Of a DNA stretch of 64,000 bases, positions 44,923-53,093 are shown piece by piece. The DNA is from Paraburkholderia podalyriae. Its GTDB lineage: Bacteria; Pseudomonadota; Gammaproteobacteria; Burkholderiales; Burkholderiaceae. The notes under the pieces were generated by a model. The model was not told the origin of the DNA and searched no databases. It saw nothing but the letters and a program-made list of their open reading frames with translations. Location of the stretch: assembly GCF_014397785.1 (NCBI RefSeq), contig NZ_VZQQ01000005.1, positions 186,001 to 250,000 on the forward strand, in the 5' to 3' direction. The translations under genes were made by a program, and so were the position numbers. Positions within the stretch are counted from its first letter, which is position 1; every line of letters begins with the position of its first letter.

Positions 44923-46402
44923 ATGGCTTCAATGATCCAGCGGACTACCCTGTTCGCTTGCTTCCGCGCGGATTGCGTGTTCATCGCCGCGCCTGGCGCG
45001 CATGCCGCGGATCTCGTGATCGCGGGCCGCGACGACATCTACGGCCGCGGACTCGCGCAGGCGGTGGACGGCTACAAGAAACAGCACCCGGGCGTCGATA
45101 TCGAGTTGCTGAAGCTGCCGAACAACGATCTCTATCAGAAGCTGAAGCTCTCGTTGCGCGAAAACACGCGCGCCTATGACCTGGTGAGGATGGACGACAC
45201 CTGGTCCCCCGAATTCATCGCCAACGGATGGCTTCAGCCGCTGCCCGCCACGCTCGCGGATGCCGACATGGTGACTTCCACGGTCTCCCTCGGACGCGCG
45301 TCGACGGGCACCTTGTACGCGATGCCGGTCGTCGGCAACGTCGAGATGTTCGCCTATCGCAAGGATCTGCTGGCGAGTCGCGGCCTGCAGCCGCCGCGCA
45401 GCTGGGACGACGTGCTGAAGATCGCCCAGACCATCGGTACCGCCGACAAGGACGTTTCGGCTGTCGTGTTTCGCGGTGTGAAGGGCAACCCCGTCGTCAC
45501 CGGTTTTCTGCCGATCCTTTGGGCCTATGGCGGAGAAGTCGTCGACACGAACGGCAAGGCCACGATCGATTCGCCACAAGCGCTCGCCGCGCTGAAGATG
45601 CTCCTCGCCCTGAAGAAGTGGGCACCGAAGGACGTCGACGGTGCTGCCGTGCGTATGGATGGTTGGCGCGGCCTTCACGCCGACGCTGGAACGCCTCGCT
45701 CATCCGCTTGCGTTGTGGCCTTCCGCGCCGACGGTCGAGCATTTCGCGGCGGTGTGGGAAAGCGGCATGGCGCAGTCGGTGCTGAACTCGGTGTGGGTCG
45801 CGCTGGGCGCGACGTTGCTCGCGCTCGCGCTGGCTTTTCCAGCCGCCTATGCCCTCGCGCGACTTGCGTTTCCGGCGCGACTCGATCTGATGTTCCTGAT
45901 GCTCGTGCTGGCACTGAAGTTGATGCCGCCGATTACGGTGGCCGTACCGCTGTTTTCACTGGCCAAGTGGCTACATCTGCTCGATTCGCTGTTCGGCCTC
46001 GTACTCGCGTACCAGCTGTATGCGTTGCCGATGGCGATCTGGATGTTGCTGCCGTTCGTGCGCGACGTGCCGATCGAATTCGAAGAGGCGGCGGCGCTCG
46101 ATGGCGCCAATCTCGCGCAGCGCATCGTCTTCATCGTGATGCCGCTGTGCGCGCCGGGCCTCGTCGCCACCGCCATCTTCGTGTTCATCATTGCATGGAA
46201 CGAGTTTCTGCTGGCGCTGCTGTTCGTCTCGTCGCCGAGTCATTTCACGCTGCCGCTCGCAATGGCGGGTTACGTCACCGAGAACGGCATCGACTGGGGT
46301 GAACTGATGAGCGCAGGGGTGATCTCGTCGGTGCCGACGCTTCTGCTCGCGGGTTATGTGCAGCGCTATTTGCTGCAGGGCTTCTCGGGCGGATTGAAGT
46401 AG
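44923..46402 (+). pseudogene. collapsed sugar ABC transporter: binding protein fused out of frame to permease
   Basis: From 44923 the frame encodes the N-terminal half of a CUT1-type sugar-binding protein (signal-like start, then LVIAGRDDIYGRGLAQAVDG and PVVGNVEMFAYRKDLL). At about 45650 similarity jumps to a MalG-type permease, read in the +1 frame (WMVGAAFTPTLERLAHPLAL to LLQGFSGGLK, stop 46402), including EEAAALDGANLAQRIVFIV. The second half of the binding protein, the first permease and the start of the second are absent. A single deletion of about 2 kb explains this. No ATPase gene follows. The system cannot work. Confidence 0.82.
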
Positions 46403-46459
46403 CGGACTCCAATTCCATGCCGCCGTTGCAGCAGACGCTTTGCCTATCCAGAGATTTTC

Positions 46460-47344
46460 TTGCACCCTGCCCTGACCAATCGCACAGCTTCACCGGCTGA
46501 CTGGATGTCAGCCATCGATGGCAGCCGATCGCTGTCCGCACTGACGTTGCCGGGCAGCCACGACACCTGCGCCTATTCGGTCGATGACCGGCTCGCGCGC
46601 ACGCAACGGGCCACGCTCGACGATCAGTTGCACCATGGCGTGCGGGTCCTCGACATCCGCTGCCGCCATCAGCGCGATCGCTTTGCGATTCATCACGGCG
46701 GCATCCCGCTGGGTCTGACTTTCGACGATGTGGTGCGGACATGCGCCCAGTTTCTCGCGCGTCACCCCGGCGAATGCATCGTCATGTCCGTCAAGGACGA
46801 ATGGCCCGCGCATGACTGCGCCCGCACGTTCAGCGCGACCTTCGAGTGGTATGTGCAACGACACGCGGATGTGCGCTGGCACCTTGCTTCTGAACTGCCG
46901 CAGCTGGAGGCGGTACGCGGGGGCATCGTGCTACTGCGGCGCTTCACGAGCGAGCAGCCGCTTGGCATCGACCTGACGGACTGGCCCGACAACGCGACGT
47001 TTGATATCGACGATGTGCCGGCGCCGTTCACCATCCAGGACGAGTTTCGCGTGCCGGTGCCGGCATCGATCGCTTACAAATGGCGCGCGATCGATTCGCT
47101 GCTGGAACTCGCCCCCGGTTTGTGCGACGTGCGCTGGGTCATCAACTTTTGCAGCGGCACGGGGATGGCGGCACCGCCGGCAGTCGTGGCGTTTGGCGAT
47201 ACGCAGCATCGCGGTATTCACGAGCAGCTTGCCGAGCGTCTCGCGGCTCGGTTGGAGCCATGCGGCACCCTTATGCTCGACTTTTGCGACTGGAACGGCT
47301 GGCGTCTCGTCCACGCGTTGATCGACCGCAACTGGAGCCGATAA
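46460..47344 (+). CDS. phosphatidylinositol-specific phospholipase C X-domain protein
   Basis: The 294-residue protein has LSALTLPGSHDTCAY (first catalytic His), RVLDIRCRHQRD and FAIHHGGIPLG (second catalytic His), the core of bacterial PI-PLC X domains, which cleave glycerophosphodiester bonds. The frame starts at TTG 46460; ATG 46505 would cut the conserved DWM. No classical signal peptide is visible, so localisation is unclear. It follows the broken transporter by 57 bases and may once have belonged to the same operon. Confidence 0.82.
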   Translation: MHPALTNRTASPADWMSAIDGSRSLSALTLPGSHDTCAYSVDDRLARTQRATLDDQLHHGVRVLDIRCRHQRDRFAIHHGGIPLGLTFDDVVRTCAQFLARHPGECIVMSVKDEWPAHDCARTFSATFEWYVQRHADVRWHLASELPQLEAVRGGIVLLRRFTSEQPLGIDLTDWPDNATFDIDDVPAPFTIQDEFRVPVPASIAYKWRAIDSLLELAPGLCDVRWVINFCSGTGMAAPPAVVAFGDTQHRGIHEQLAERLAARLEPCGTLMLDFCDWNGWRLVHALIDRNWSR

Positions 47345-47378
47345 CCCTTCGTTGCGGGAATGACATTGCCCGCAAACA

Positions 47379-47576
47379 TCAGCGTGGTTCCTTGTTTGCC
47401 GGAGGTTGCCGCGGTTGCGGCCTCGATTCCTGCCCGCGCCGCGCAGGTTCACGCGTACAGGCGTCCGGGGGCGCCACATAAGGAACGTCGTCGCGGCAAC
47501 ACGCATACACCGGAAACCCGTACGCGTTCGTGCCGACGATGGTCGTTGGCCCGTGCAGCGGGCACACCGCCTTCAT
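47379..47576 (-). CDS. small Cys-containing protein, 65 residues
   Basis: The gene has an excellent ribosome site (AAGGAGGCGCG) before ATG 47576. The product begins MKAVCPLHGPTTIVGTNAYG and includes CPLH and ACC, four to five cysteines with His, which would suit a small metal site. The tail is Arg/Pro-rich. It is convergent with the PI-PLC gene. No family recognised. Confidence 0.6.
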   Translation of the reverse strand: MKAVCPLHGPTTIVGTNAYGFPVYACCRDDVPYVAPPDACTREPARRGQESRPQPRQPPANKEPR

Positions 47577-47684
47577 CGCGCCTCCTTGAAACTCATCGAT
47601 CGATCGTTTCCATCTTACGCTTGCGCGCTCTCACCGCGGTTGACACGCATTCACCATGCATGCCGAAGGCAGGGGTCGGCCGAA

Positions 47685-47875
47685 TTGTCAGCTCTTGCAT
47701 AAAGTGCAATGATGCATGCGCTGTACTGTCACGTCATTGGGCCATCGCCATGACAGATTGGGTGCCCCGGGAAGTAACCGGACAGCGCAGCCATCTTATG
47801 CGGGCCGTCCGCTTCCTTCATGCGGGCATTCAAACGTCGCGTTAGCGCGACAACTCCCTCCTCAAGGGAGTTTTT
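47685..47875 (+). ncRNA. possible small RNA or tiny mRNA (promoter at 47685, terminator at 47875)
   Basis: TTGTCA (47685-47690), a 17-base spacer and AATGAT (47708-47713) make a plausible sigma-70 promoter, with transcription from about 47720. A perfect 8-base-pair intrinsic terminator with T5 ends at 47875. The transcript would be about 155 bases. It contains a 31-codon ATG frame (47750-47845) without a ribosome site, so an untranslated RNA is favoured. This is prediction from signals only. Confidence 0.35.
47852..47875 (+). terminator. intrinsic terminator
   Basis: AACTCCCT and AGGGAGTT form a perfect 8-base-pair stem with a 5-base loop, ending in TTTTT. There is no recognised plus-strand gene directly before it, which is the reason to suspect a small RNA. 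Confidence 0.75.
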
Positions 47876-47903
47876 AACCAGGGTATTTACCTAGGGTCCC
47901 GTC

Positions 47904-47978
47904 TCGAAAATTTAACATTTTGAAGTTAGAATGAACCCTCTAAAACCTGTCGTCATGTCATTTCATGACAGGTAAGGA
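47904..47978 (+). promoter_or_regulatory. promoter-like pair followed by an inverted repeat and ribosome site
   Basis: TCGAAA (47904-47909), 17 bases, TAGAAT (47927-47932) resembles a sigma-70 promoter. Downstream, ACCTGT (47945-47950) pairs with ACAGGT (47968-47973), with inner CATG repeats, immediately in front of AAGGAG. The hairpin could hide the ribosome site. Only short frames follow (a TTG frame of 15 codons from 47988 and the 91-codon frame). Confidence 0.35.
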
Positions 47979-48436
47979 GTTGAAACATTGAATACCACAG
48001 CGCAACACCGGCCAAACTGTGTTTGGCGCGCTTAGTTAGTCTTACTAATGACGACCTTCGCCAGGAGAAGCAATGGAACGCCTTTCGTCCAAGATTTGCT
48101 GAAATTCTGCCGAACGAATGGGTCGATTTTCGTTTGGGATCGCCAGCGAAGCGTTTGAAGGGCACAGAAACTCGCCGGCCTGACCTCCTGGCCGGAAGCA
48201 TCATTCGGGGCATCCGGAACTTTGAGCAGTGCGCCGGCGCGGCATATCTCTGCTCGCTGACGCACCCGGCTCCATTCGCGCAATACAACAAGCCATAAAA
48301 ACCCGCGCAGTTCGATCAATGCTGAAGCCGTTCCTCCCATCACGCTGGAGGCGGCAACATGTTGTGGCAAAGCAATGGCGGGTTATGCGAGACGGCCATT
48401 GGATATTCATGATCCTCGCAGACATTACGATCACGG

Positions 48437-49189
48437 ATGGCAAGGATGACGAAGCGAATCGTAGTAGTAACGGGTGGCATGGGCGGCCTTGGAGAAGCGA
48501 TCAGTACGAAACTGCACGACGCCGGATACGCGGTGGTAGTCACGCACTCGCCGAACAACACCGGCGCGGACAAATGGTTGGCAGACATGGAAACTCAGGG
48601 CCGGCGCTTTCGCGCTTACCCGGTCGACGTGGCCGACTACGACTCATGCCAGCGTTGCGCGGCCACGATTCGGGCCGAAGTCGGCCCCGTTGACATCCTG
48701 ATCAACAACGCGGGCATCACCCAGGACATGACACTCCGGAAGATGGACAAGGTCAACTGGGACGCGGTCATCCGCACTAATCTGGATTCGGTCTTCAACA
48801 TGACGAAACCGCTGTGCGAAGAGATGGTCGCACGAGGCTGGGGGCGCATCGTCAATATTTCGTCCGTCAACGGCTCCAAAGGCTCGGTCGGCCAGACCAA
48901 CTACGCCGCGGCCAAGGCTGGCATGCACGGCTTTACCAAGTCGCTAGCGCTGGAAGTGGCGCGCAAAGGGGTCACGGTCAACACGATTTCGCCGGGCTAC
49001 CTGGCCACGAAGATGGTCACCGCGATTCCGCAGGAGATCCTCGATACGAAGGTCCTGCCGCATATTCCGATGGGACGTCTGGGCAAGCCCGAGGAAGTCG
49101 CGGCGCTCGTGCTCTATCTGTGCTCGGAGGATGCCGGCTTCGTGACCGGCTCCAATATCGCGATCAACGGTGGCCAGCATATGCAGTAA
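48437..49189 (+). CDS. phaB: acetoacetyl-CoA reductase
   Basis: The 250-residue short-chain dehydrogenase matches PhaB of PHB-making bacteria: VVVTGGMGGLGEAI at residues 9-22, INNAGITQDMTLRKM, catalytic Ser in IVNISSVNGSKG, Tyr/Lys in QTNYAAAKAG, and the end GSNIAINGGQHM. It reduces acetoacetyl-CoA with NADPH to (R)-3-hydroxybutyryl-CoA. No phaA or phaC is adjacent, so it is probably an extra copy. The ATG at 48437 is chosen; a second ATG three codons later is possible. Confidence 0.88.
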   Translation: MARMTKRIVVVTGGMGGLGEAISTKLHDAGYAVVVTHSPNNTGADKWLADMETQGRRFRAYPVDVADYDSCQRCAATIRAEVGPVDILINNAGITQDMTLRKMDKVNWDAVIRTNLDSVFNMTKPLCEEMVARGWGRIVNISSVNGSKGSVGQTNYAAAKAGMHGFTKSLALEVARKGVTVNTISPGYLATKMVTAIPQEILDTKVLPHIPMGRLGKPEEVAALVLYLCSEDAGFVTGSNIAINGGQHMQ

Positions 49190-49283
49190 CGCGACGCACC
49201 GCGCGGGCACGCTCCGGAATCGGACGAGCCAGCGCGAACCATTCACGCAACACCCCTGTGCTTCCATGAGAGAGGAACGTGTC

Positions 49284-49442
49284 ATGAGTGAAACCTGGAT
49301 GGGCCTGATCATTGGGGGCTCGGCCCTCAGCATCGCAATGCTTATGGTGATTGATCACTATCGCCGTGAGCGCAGACGGGCAAGACTGCTACGACATCTG
49401 GATCATCACGAGTGGTGGCATCGACCGCGCGGGCGGATGTGA
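49284..49442 (+). CDS. small membrane protein, 52 residues
   Basis: ATG 49284 follows AGAGGAACGTGTC. The protein has one hydrophobic helix (WMGLIIGGSALSIAMLMVI) and a basic, His/Arg-rich tail facing the cytosol by the positive-inside rule. It lies 94 bases after phaB and may be co-transcribed. Function unknown. Confidence 0.6.
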   Translation: MSETWMGLIIGGSALSIAMLMVIDHYRRERRRARLLRHLDHHEWWHRPRGRM

Positions 49443-49492
49443 GTGCATCGTCCGTGCCAATAACAAATCAGATACATCGAGAGGGCTGCAGA

Positions 49493-49759
49493 ATGACACC
49501 GGAAAATCCCGGACAATTAAAGGCCACAGGCCATCAGATCACGGTTCGTACGAGGCGCGGCGACATGCGGGTTGCCGCGGTCTGGCAGGTGTTGATGCCA
49601 GTCGCCGATGCCATCGAGCACGTCCGGTTCACGTCCAGCCGCAAACGTGATGTCGAAGACATGACGATAGCGTTTGCCGACAGGTTCTCCGGATCGCTGT
49701 CCACCGTTCTCAGTCAGTTCGAGACGATGTCGTGGGTGGCCGCCGCGGAGCTTTGCTAA
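49493..49759 (+). CDS. small hypothetical protein, 88 residues
   Basis: ATG 49493 is preceded by GAGAGGGCTGCAG. The product (MTPENPGQLKATGHQITVRT and later DVEDMTIAFADRFSGSL) has mixed strand/helix character and no cysteine but one near the end. No family recognised. It is 50 bases after the small membrane protein. Confidence 0.5.
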   Translation: MTPENPGQLKATGHQITVRTRRGDMRVAAVWQVLMPVADAIEHVRFTSSRKRDVEDMTIAFADRFSGSLSTVLSQFETMSWVAAAELC

Positions 49760-49824
49760 ACACCGGGGCCGTGCCGCTTGCGATGGGTCGCGTCGCTACG
49801 TCGGCCGGCCCGCGTCACGCTTGA

Positions 49825-49850
49825 TCGCCCGCCAGCTAGCTGGCGGGCGA
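49825..49850. repeat. 26-base perfect palindrome
   Basis: The sequence from 49825 to 49850 is a perfect palindrome with no spacer, centred between 49837 and 49838 (core GCCAGCTAGCTGGC). As RNA it could form an 11-base-pair stem with a tight loop. It lacks a T-run. It is placed between two small genes. Confidence 0.75.
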
Positions 49851-49942
49851 ACGCGCCTTGCATTGGTTGTTTGGCACAGACTGGCCAACTGAAGTCGAAC
49901 GTACACGACCGGACCTAACCGGTCACCACCTGAGAGAAGTGG

Positions 49943-50197
49943 ATGAAAACAACAATCAAGAAAGGGCCCCAGGACATGGAGAGCCCTTATACACCCCTGA
50001 CCGCCGGAGATGCGATTTCCCATCTTGAACGGATCCTGTCCTCCGATGGTGCGGGTTCATTGTTCAGCCGGACCTACTGGCGCGCGCGCGTGCAGCAGGT
50101 GAGCGCTACACAGGGACTGACTCCGCAGCAGCAGGCGAGGCTGGCGAAGCTGCTCGAGTCGCTCCCTCCTCCGGTCCCGAGTGAAGAATCATGCTAG
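49943..50197 (+). CDS. small hypothetical protein, 84 residues
   Basis: ATG 49943 has GAGAAGTGG in front. The product (DAISHLERILSSDGAGSLFS; WRARVQQVSATQGLTPQQQA) looks helical with Gln-rich and Leu-rich segments. No family recognised. It runs convergent to the gene at 50268. Confidence 0.55.
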   Translation: MKTTIKKGPQDMESPYTPLTAGDAISHLERILSSDGAGSLFSRTYWRARVQQVSATQGLTPQQQARLAKLLESLPPPVPSEESC

Positions 50198-50267
50198 TCA
50201 CGGTTTCGATCTCGCCCCATTGAGGATATTCGCGAGCAAGTCGCGGACGAACGCCGTCCGCGATGAG

Positions 50268-50645
50268 TCAGAGCGGATCGTCGACATCCAGCAGCCGATC
50301 CTCCACATGCAGATCTTCGGCGCGGTCCCCCTGCAATGGCAGCGCAATGCCTCCCGGCGCAAGTCGATCCCGGACCATTTGGCAAAGGCGTTCGCGCACG
50401 ACGATGCGTTGTGCCGTGTCCATCTGCGCGTAACGCTGAATCTGCGACTCCGAGAAGTGGAGCGTCAGCACGCATCGCGCATCCAGCGTCGTGTCGCCAT
50501 GTGACTCGGTCACCCAGGATGCCTGAATGAAGAATGTCCGGCCGTCGTCATAGACGCTGATCGCGGGCGCTTTCGGCGATTCGAATAGCGTCGATAAAGC
50601 CAGTTCGATTTCTTCGATGCGCTGGTTCAGATCGATGTCTTTCAT
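50268..50645 (-). CDS. hypothetical protein, 125 residues, DUF1488-like size
   Basis: ATG 50645 has a strong ribosome site (AAGGAGGACCTTCA). The protein has an N-terminal helix (MKDIDLNQRIEEIELALSTL), then strands (FFIQASWVTESHG; CVLTLHFSESQIQRYAQM). No domain was recognised with confidence; small Burkholderia proteins with similar composition exist. It is divergent from the truncated GntR gene. Confidence 0.6.
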   Translation of the reverse strand: MKDIDLNQRIEEIELALSTLFESPKAPAISVYDDGRTFFIQASWVTESHGDTTLDARCVLTLHFSESQIQRYAQMDTAQRIVVRERLCQMVRDRLAPGGIALPLQGDRAEDLHVEDRLLDVDDPL

Positions 50646-50862
50646 TGAAGGTCCTCCTTGGGGTCGAGGCCGATACGGGTCAAGCCGAATTGATGGATAC
50701 GCGAGCAAGAACCGTGTCCGGCTGTCGATGGCTGCCTCATCGAACAGACGTAGCATGTCGATGCACGCGAAGCCTGCCGTTCGCCCAGGCAATTTGTACC
50801 GATGCCGCCGATCAAAAAACAAGAAACAATTGGTTCTGTTTTGCCGCACAGCAGGACTGGGT

Positions 50863-51141
50863 ATGAGCGACGTCGATACAAGGCTGACAGTCAGGGCGAA
50901 AGGAGCACGGGAACTCGCCAGCTATCTGGAGCAAGCGATTCGCAGCGGACGCTTCCTCGAAGGCTTGCGCCTGCCGCCCGAACCCGATCTGAGCGAGGAA
51001 TTCGGCGCTTCGCGCGGCGCCCTCCGGCGAGTACTCGCCGATTTGAAAGAGCGCGGGCTCATCCGGCAGACGGTTGGCAGCGGCACGTTCGTGCTGCAGT
51101 CGAATCGCATAACACCTTCTTCCTGCGCGTGCTCGAATTGA
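50863..51141 (+). pseudogene. truncated GntR-family regulator
   Basis: The frame of 92 codons has the winged HTH of GntR/FadR (ELASYLEQAIRSGRFLEGLR; EEFGASRGALRRVLADLKER; IRQTVGSGTFVLQ) at residues 15-82. Then it ends after ten unrelated residues, with no effector-binding domain. In another frame downstream (from about 51110) FLRVLELSNEVREQG might be a remnant. GntR proteins are normally 220-250 residues. Either a frameshift or deletion has removed the sensor, or it is a stand-alone HTH. Confidence 0.6.
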
Positions 51142-51201
51142 GCAATGAGGTGCGCGAACAGGGCAGCGTACCCGCCGCAGAGCTCCCTGATGTCAGTCGG
51201 G

Positions 51202-52065
51202 CTACGCCGCGATACGCGCGACCGCCCTGTTGAATGCATCCGGCCTCGCGACATTCATCCCATGCGATGCGCCGTCGATCGTTTCGCGTTCGGCAAACTC
51301 GATCCACTGTTCCAGCTTGTCCACCGTATTGCGGAACATGCGCGGACTTTTCTGGCCATCGATCAACAAGGTACGACACTTGATGTCGCGCGCGGCTTCC
51401 GGCGTATAGGCGGGAAGCGGATCGAGCAACTGCTTCGGCAGCGTGAGCGCGTTGTCGAGCGCCATGCGACGAAAGCTCTCCGGGCTTTTGTTCCAGAACC
51501 CCGGCATGCTCACGGAGTCCACGAACATCGACAAGCCGGCGTCGAACTCCCCCCGCTCGATCAGTTCCGCGACACGTGCGCGCAACACGTTGGTCGCCGG
51601 CGGCATGAACGCGGGCTGCCCCCTGGATTCGGTTTGCAGCGGGCCGCCGGGATCGGCTAGCGTCAGCGTTTTCACGAGGCGCGGATAGTCGCGCGCCAGA
51701 TGGAACGCCACGCACCCACCCCGCGAGTGACCGACCAGATGAACGGGAGCGAGGTCGAGCGCGGTGATGAATCCGGCAATCTCCTCGACGTGCGCCTCCC
51801 AGCTGAACTCGCCGCGTCCAAACGCATCGACCTCGGGCCAGTAATGGCTGAGGCTAGGCGCGAAGCAGCGAAACTGGCCGGACAAGGAAGCCATCTGGGC
51901 GTCCCAATAGCGATAGTCACAAAGCGAACCGTGCACGAACACCATCGGCTCGCCACGCCCGCGCTCGACATACGGTATGGCAAGACTCGATGCGGTGGTC
52001 ACAAACGATGGCGCAGACGCGCCAAAGGCCGAGGCCAGAATCGATGGGCTGGTACGTGCATTCAT
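51202..52065 (-). CDS. alpha/beta-fold hydrolase
   Basis: The 287-residue hydrolase has the oxyanion region PMVFVHGSLCDYRYWD, the nucleophile elbow VGHSRGGCV (Ser near residue 115), an acid in LIDGQKSP and the His in IDGASHGMNV. The family cleaves esters, lactones or C-C bonds. ATG 52065 is chosen, preceded by AAAGGAGCACTGTG; a GTG one codon before is possible. It is divergent from the LysR gene at 52156. Confidence 0.85.
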   Translation of the reverse strand: MNARTSPSILASAFGASAPSFVTTASSLAIPYVERGRGEPMVFVHGSLCDYRYWDAQMASLSGQFRCFAPSLSHYWPEVDAFGRGEFSWEAHVEEIAGFITALDLAPVHLVGHSRGGCVAFHLARDYPRLVKTLTLADPGGPLQTESRGQPAFMPPATNVLRARVAELIERGEFDAGLSMFVDSVSMPGFWNKSPESFRRMALDNALTLPKQLLDPLPAYTPEAARDIKCRTLLIDGQKSPRMFRNTVDKLEQWIEFAERETIDGASHGMNVARPDAFNRAVARIAA

Positions 52066-52155
52066 CACAGTGCTCCTTTGGCGCCACTATCGATGGTGTG
52101 CTCGCAAAAGAAAATCGCATAATATTGATGGAATCGATCTACTTTTCTGATATCA

Positions 52156-53025
52156 ATGATCATGGCAACGGAAATGAAAGCGCTCGATCTGGACGTGCTG
52201 TCGATGATCATCGCGGTCGCGGACGCCGGCACGATCAGCCGTGCGGCCCAGCTCGTGCATCGCTCGCAATCGGCGGTGAGCATGCAGATCAAGACGCTCG
52301 AGACGGCGCTCGGCAAGGCTCTGTTCGTTCGCAAGCCCCGCAGTGTGGTGCCGACGCAGGACGGCGAAATGCTGTTGACCTACGCACGACGGATGATCGC
52401 GCTGCGCGATGAAGCGTGGGCAGCGGTGGTACGGCCCGACGTGACCGGACGCGTGGTCATCGGCGTACCGGACGACTATGCGACGTCACTGTTCCCACCC
52501 ATCCTCAAGAAATTTTCGGCGACCTATCCGAAGGTGGAGATTCAGGTGGTGGGGCTGCCAAGCGTTGCTCTCGAGCCCATGTTGAAGGACGGCACAGTCG
52601 ATCTCGTCTGCGCGACGCGCGTGAAAGGGTTGCACGGCGAGTTCCTGCGTCACGAGCCGATGGTCTGGGCCGCCGCGCCAGGCGCGACCGAGATCTGGCG
52701 CGAAAGGCCCTTGCCCATCGCGGTGTTTTTGCCCGGTAGCGTCGCGCGGGAGAAAGCCATACGGAGTCTGGAACGCGCGCGCATCCCGTATCGAACGTCG
52801 TATGAAAGTCCGAGTCTGCTCGGTCTGCTGACGATGGCCGAGGCCGGACTCGCTGTGACCCCTTTGGCCAAATGCGCGGTACCGGCTCACTTCTCGCTGC
52901 TGGGGGCCGCGAACGGCCTGCCGGAAATCGGCACGCTCGAAGTCGTGCTGGCGCGAAGTGCCGCTTCTAAACGGCCTCCATGCGACTTTCTCGCGGAACG
53001 CATTCTCGCCGACCTGAAGAATTGA
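52156..53025 (+). CDS. LysR-family transcriptional regulator
   Basis: The 289-residue protein has an HTH at residues 9-68 (LDVLSMIIAVADAGTISRAA; HRSQSAVSMQIKTLE) and the sensor domain. The divergent gap to the hydrolase gene is 90 bases; it holds ATTGAT (52129-52134) and ATCAAT (52152-52157) as an inverted pair. A regulator of the hydrolase is likely. Confidence 0.88.
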   Translation: MIMATEMKALDLDVLSMIIAVADAGTISRAAQLVHRSQSAVSMQIKTLETALGKALFVRKPRSVVPTQDGEMLLTYARRMIALRDEAWAAVVRPDVTGRVVIGVPDDYATSLFPPILKKFSATYPKVEIQVVGLPSVALEPMLKDGTVDLVCATRVKGLHGEFLRHEPMVWAAAPGATEIWRERPLPIAVFLPGSVAREKAIRSLERARIPYRTSYESPSLLGLLTMAEAGLAVTPLAKCAVPAHFSLLGAANGLPEIGTLEVVLARSAASKRPPCDFLAERILADLKN

Positions 53026-53093
53026 CCCGGGATCAACGCAGCGGTCCGCATAGAACGCCACATCCCAGCCGTCGACGTGATGCCCTGTCGACC

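Larger units (their letters stand above)
47577..48436. other. gene-poor stretch before phaB
   Basis: This 860-base stretch has no convincing long gene. It contains a promoter/terminator pair (47685-47875), a second promoter-like pair with an inverted repeat and ribosome site (47904-47978), and a 91-codon frame from TTG 48023 without a recognisable family. It has lower GC between about 47880 and 48060 than the flanks. It may be decayed foreign DNA or hold a regulatory RNA. No promoter was found directly before phaB. Confidence 0.45.

Noticed and set aside
48023..48298. 91-codon plus-strand frame from TTG
   Set aside because: No ribosome site at the start and no recognisable family; retained only as a note in the gene-poor stretch.
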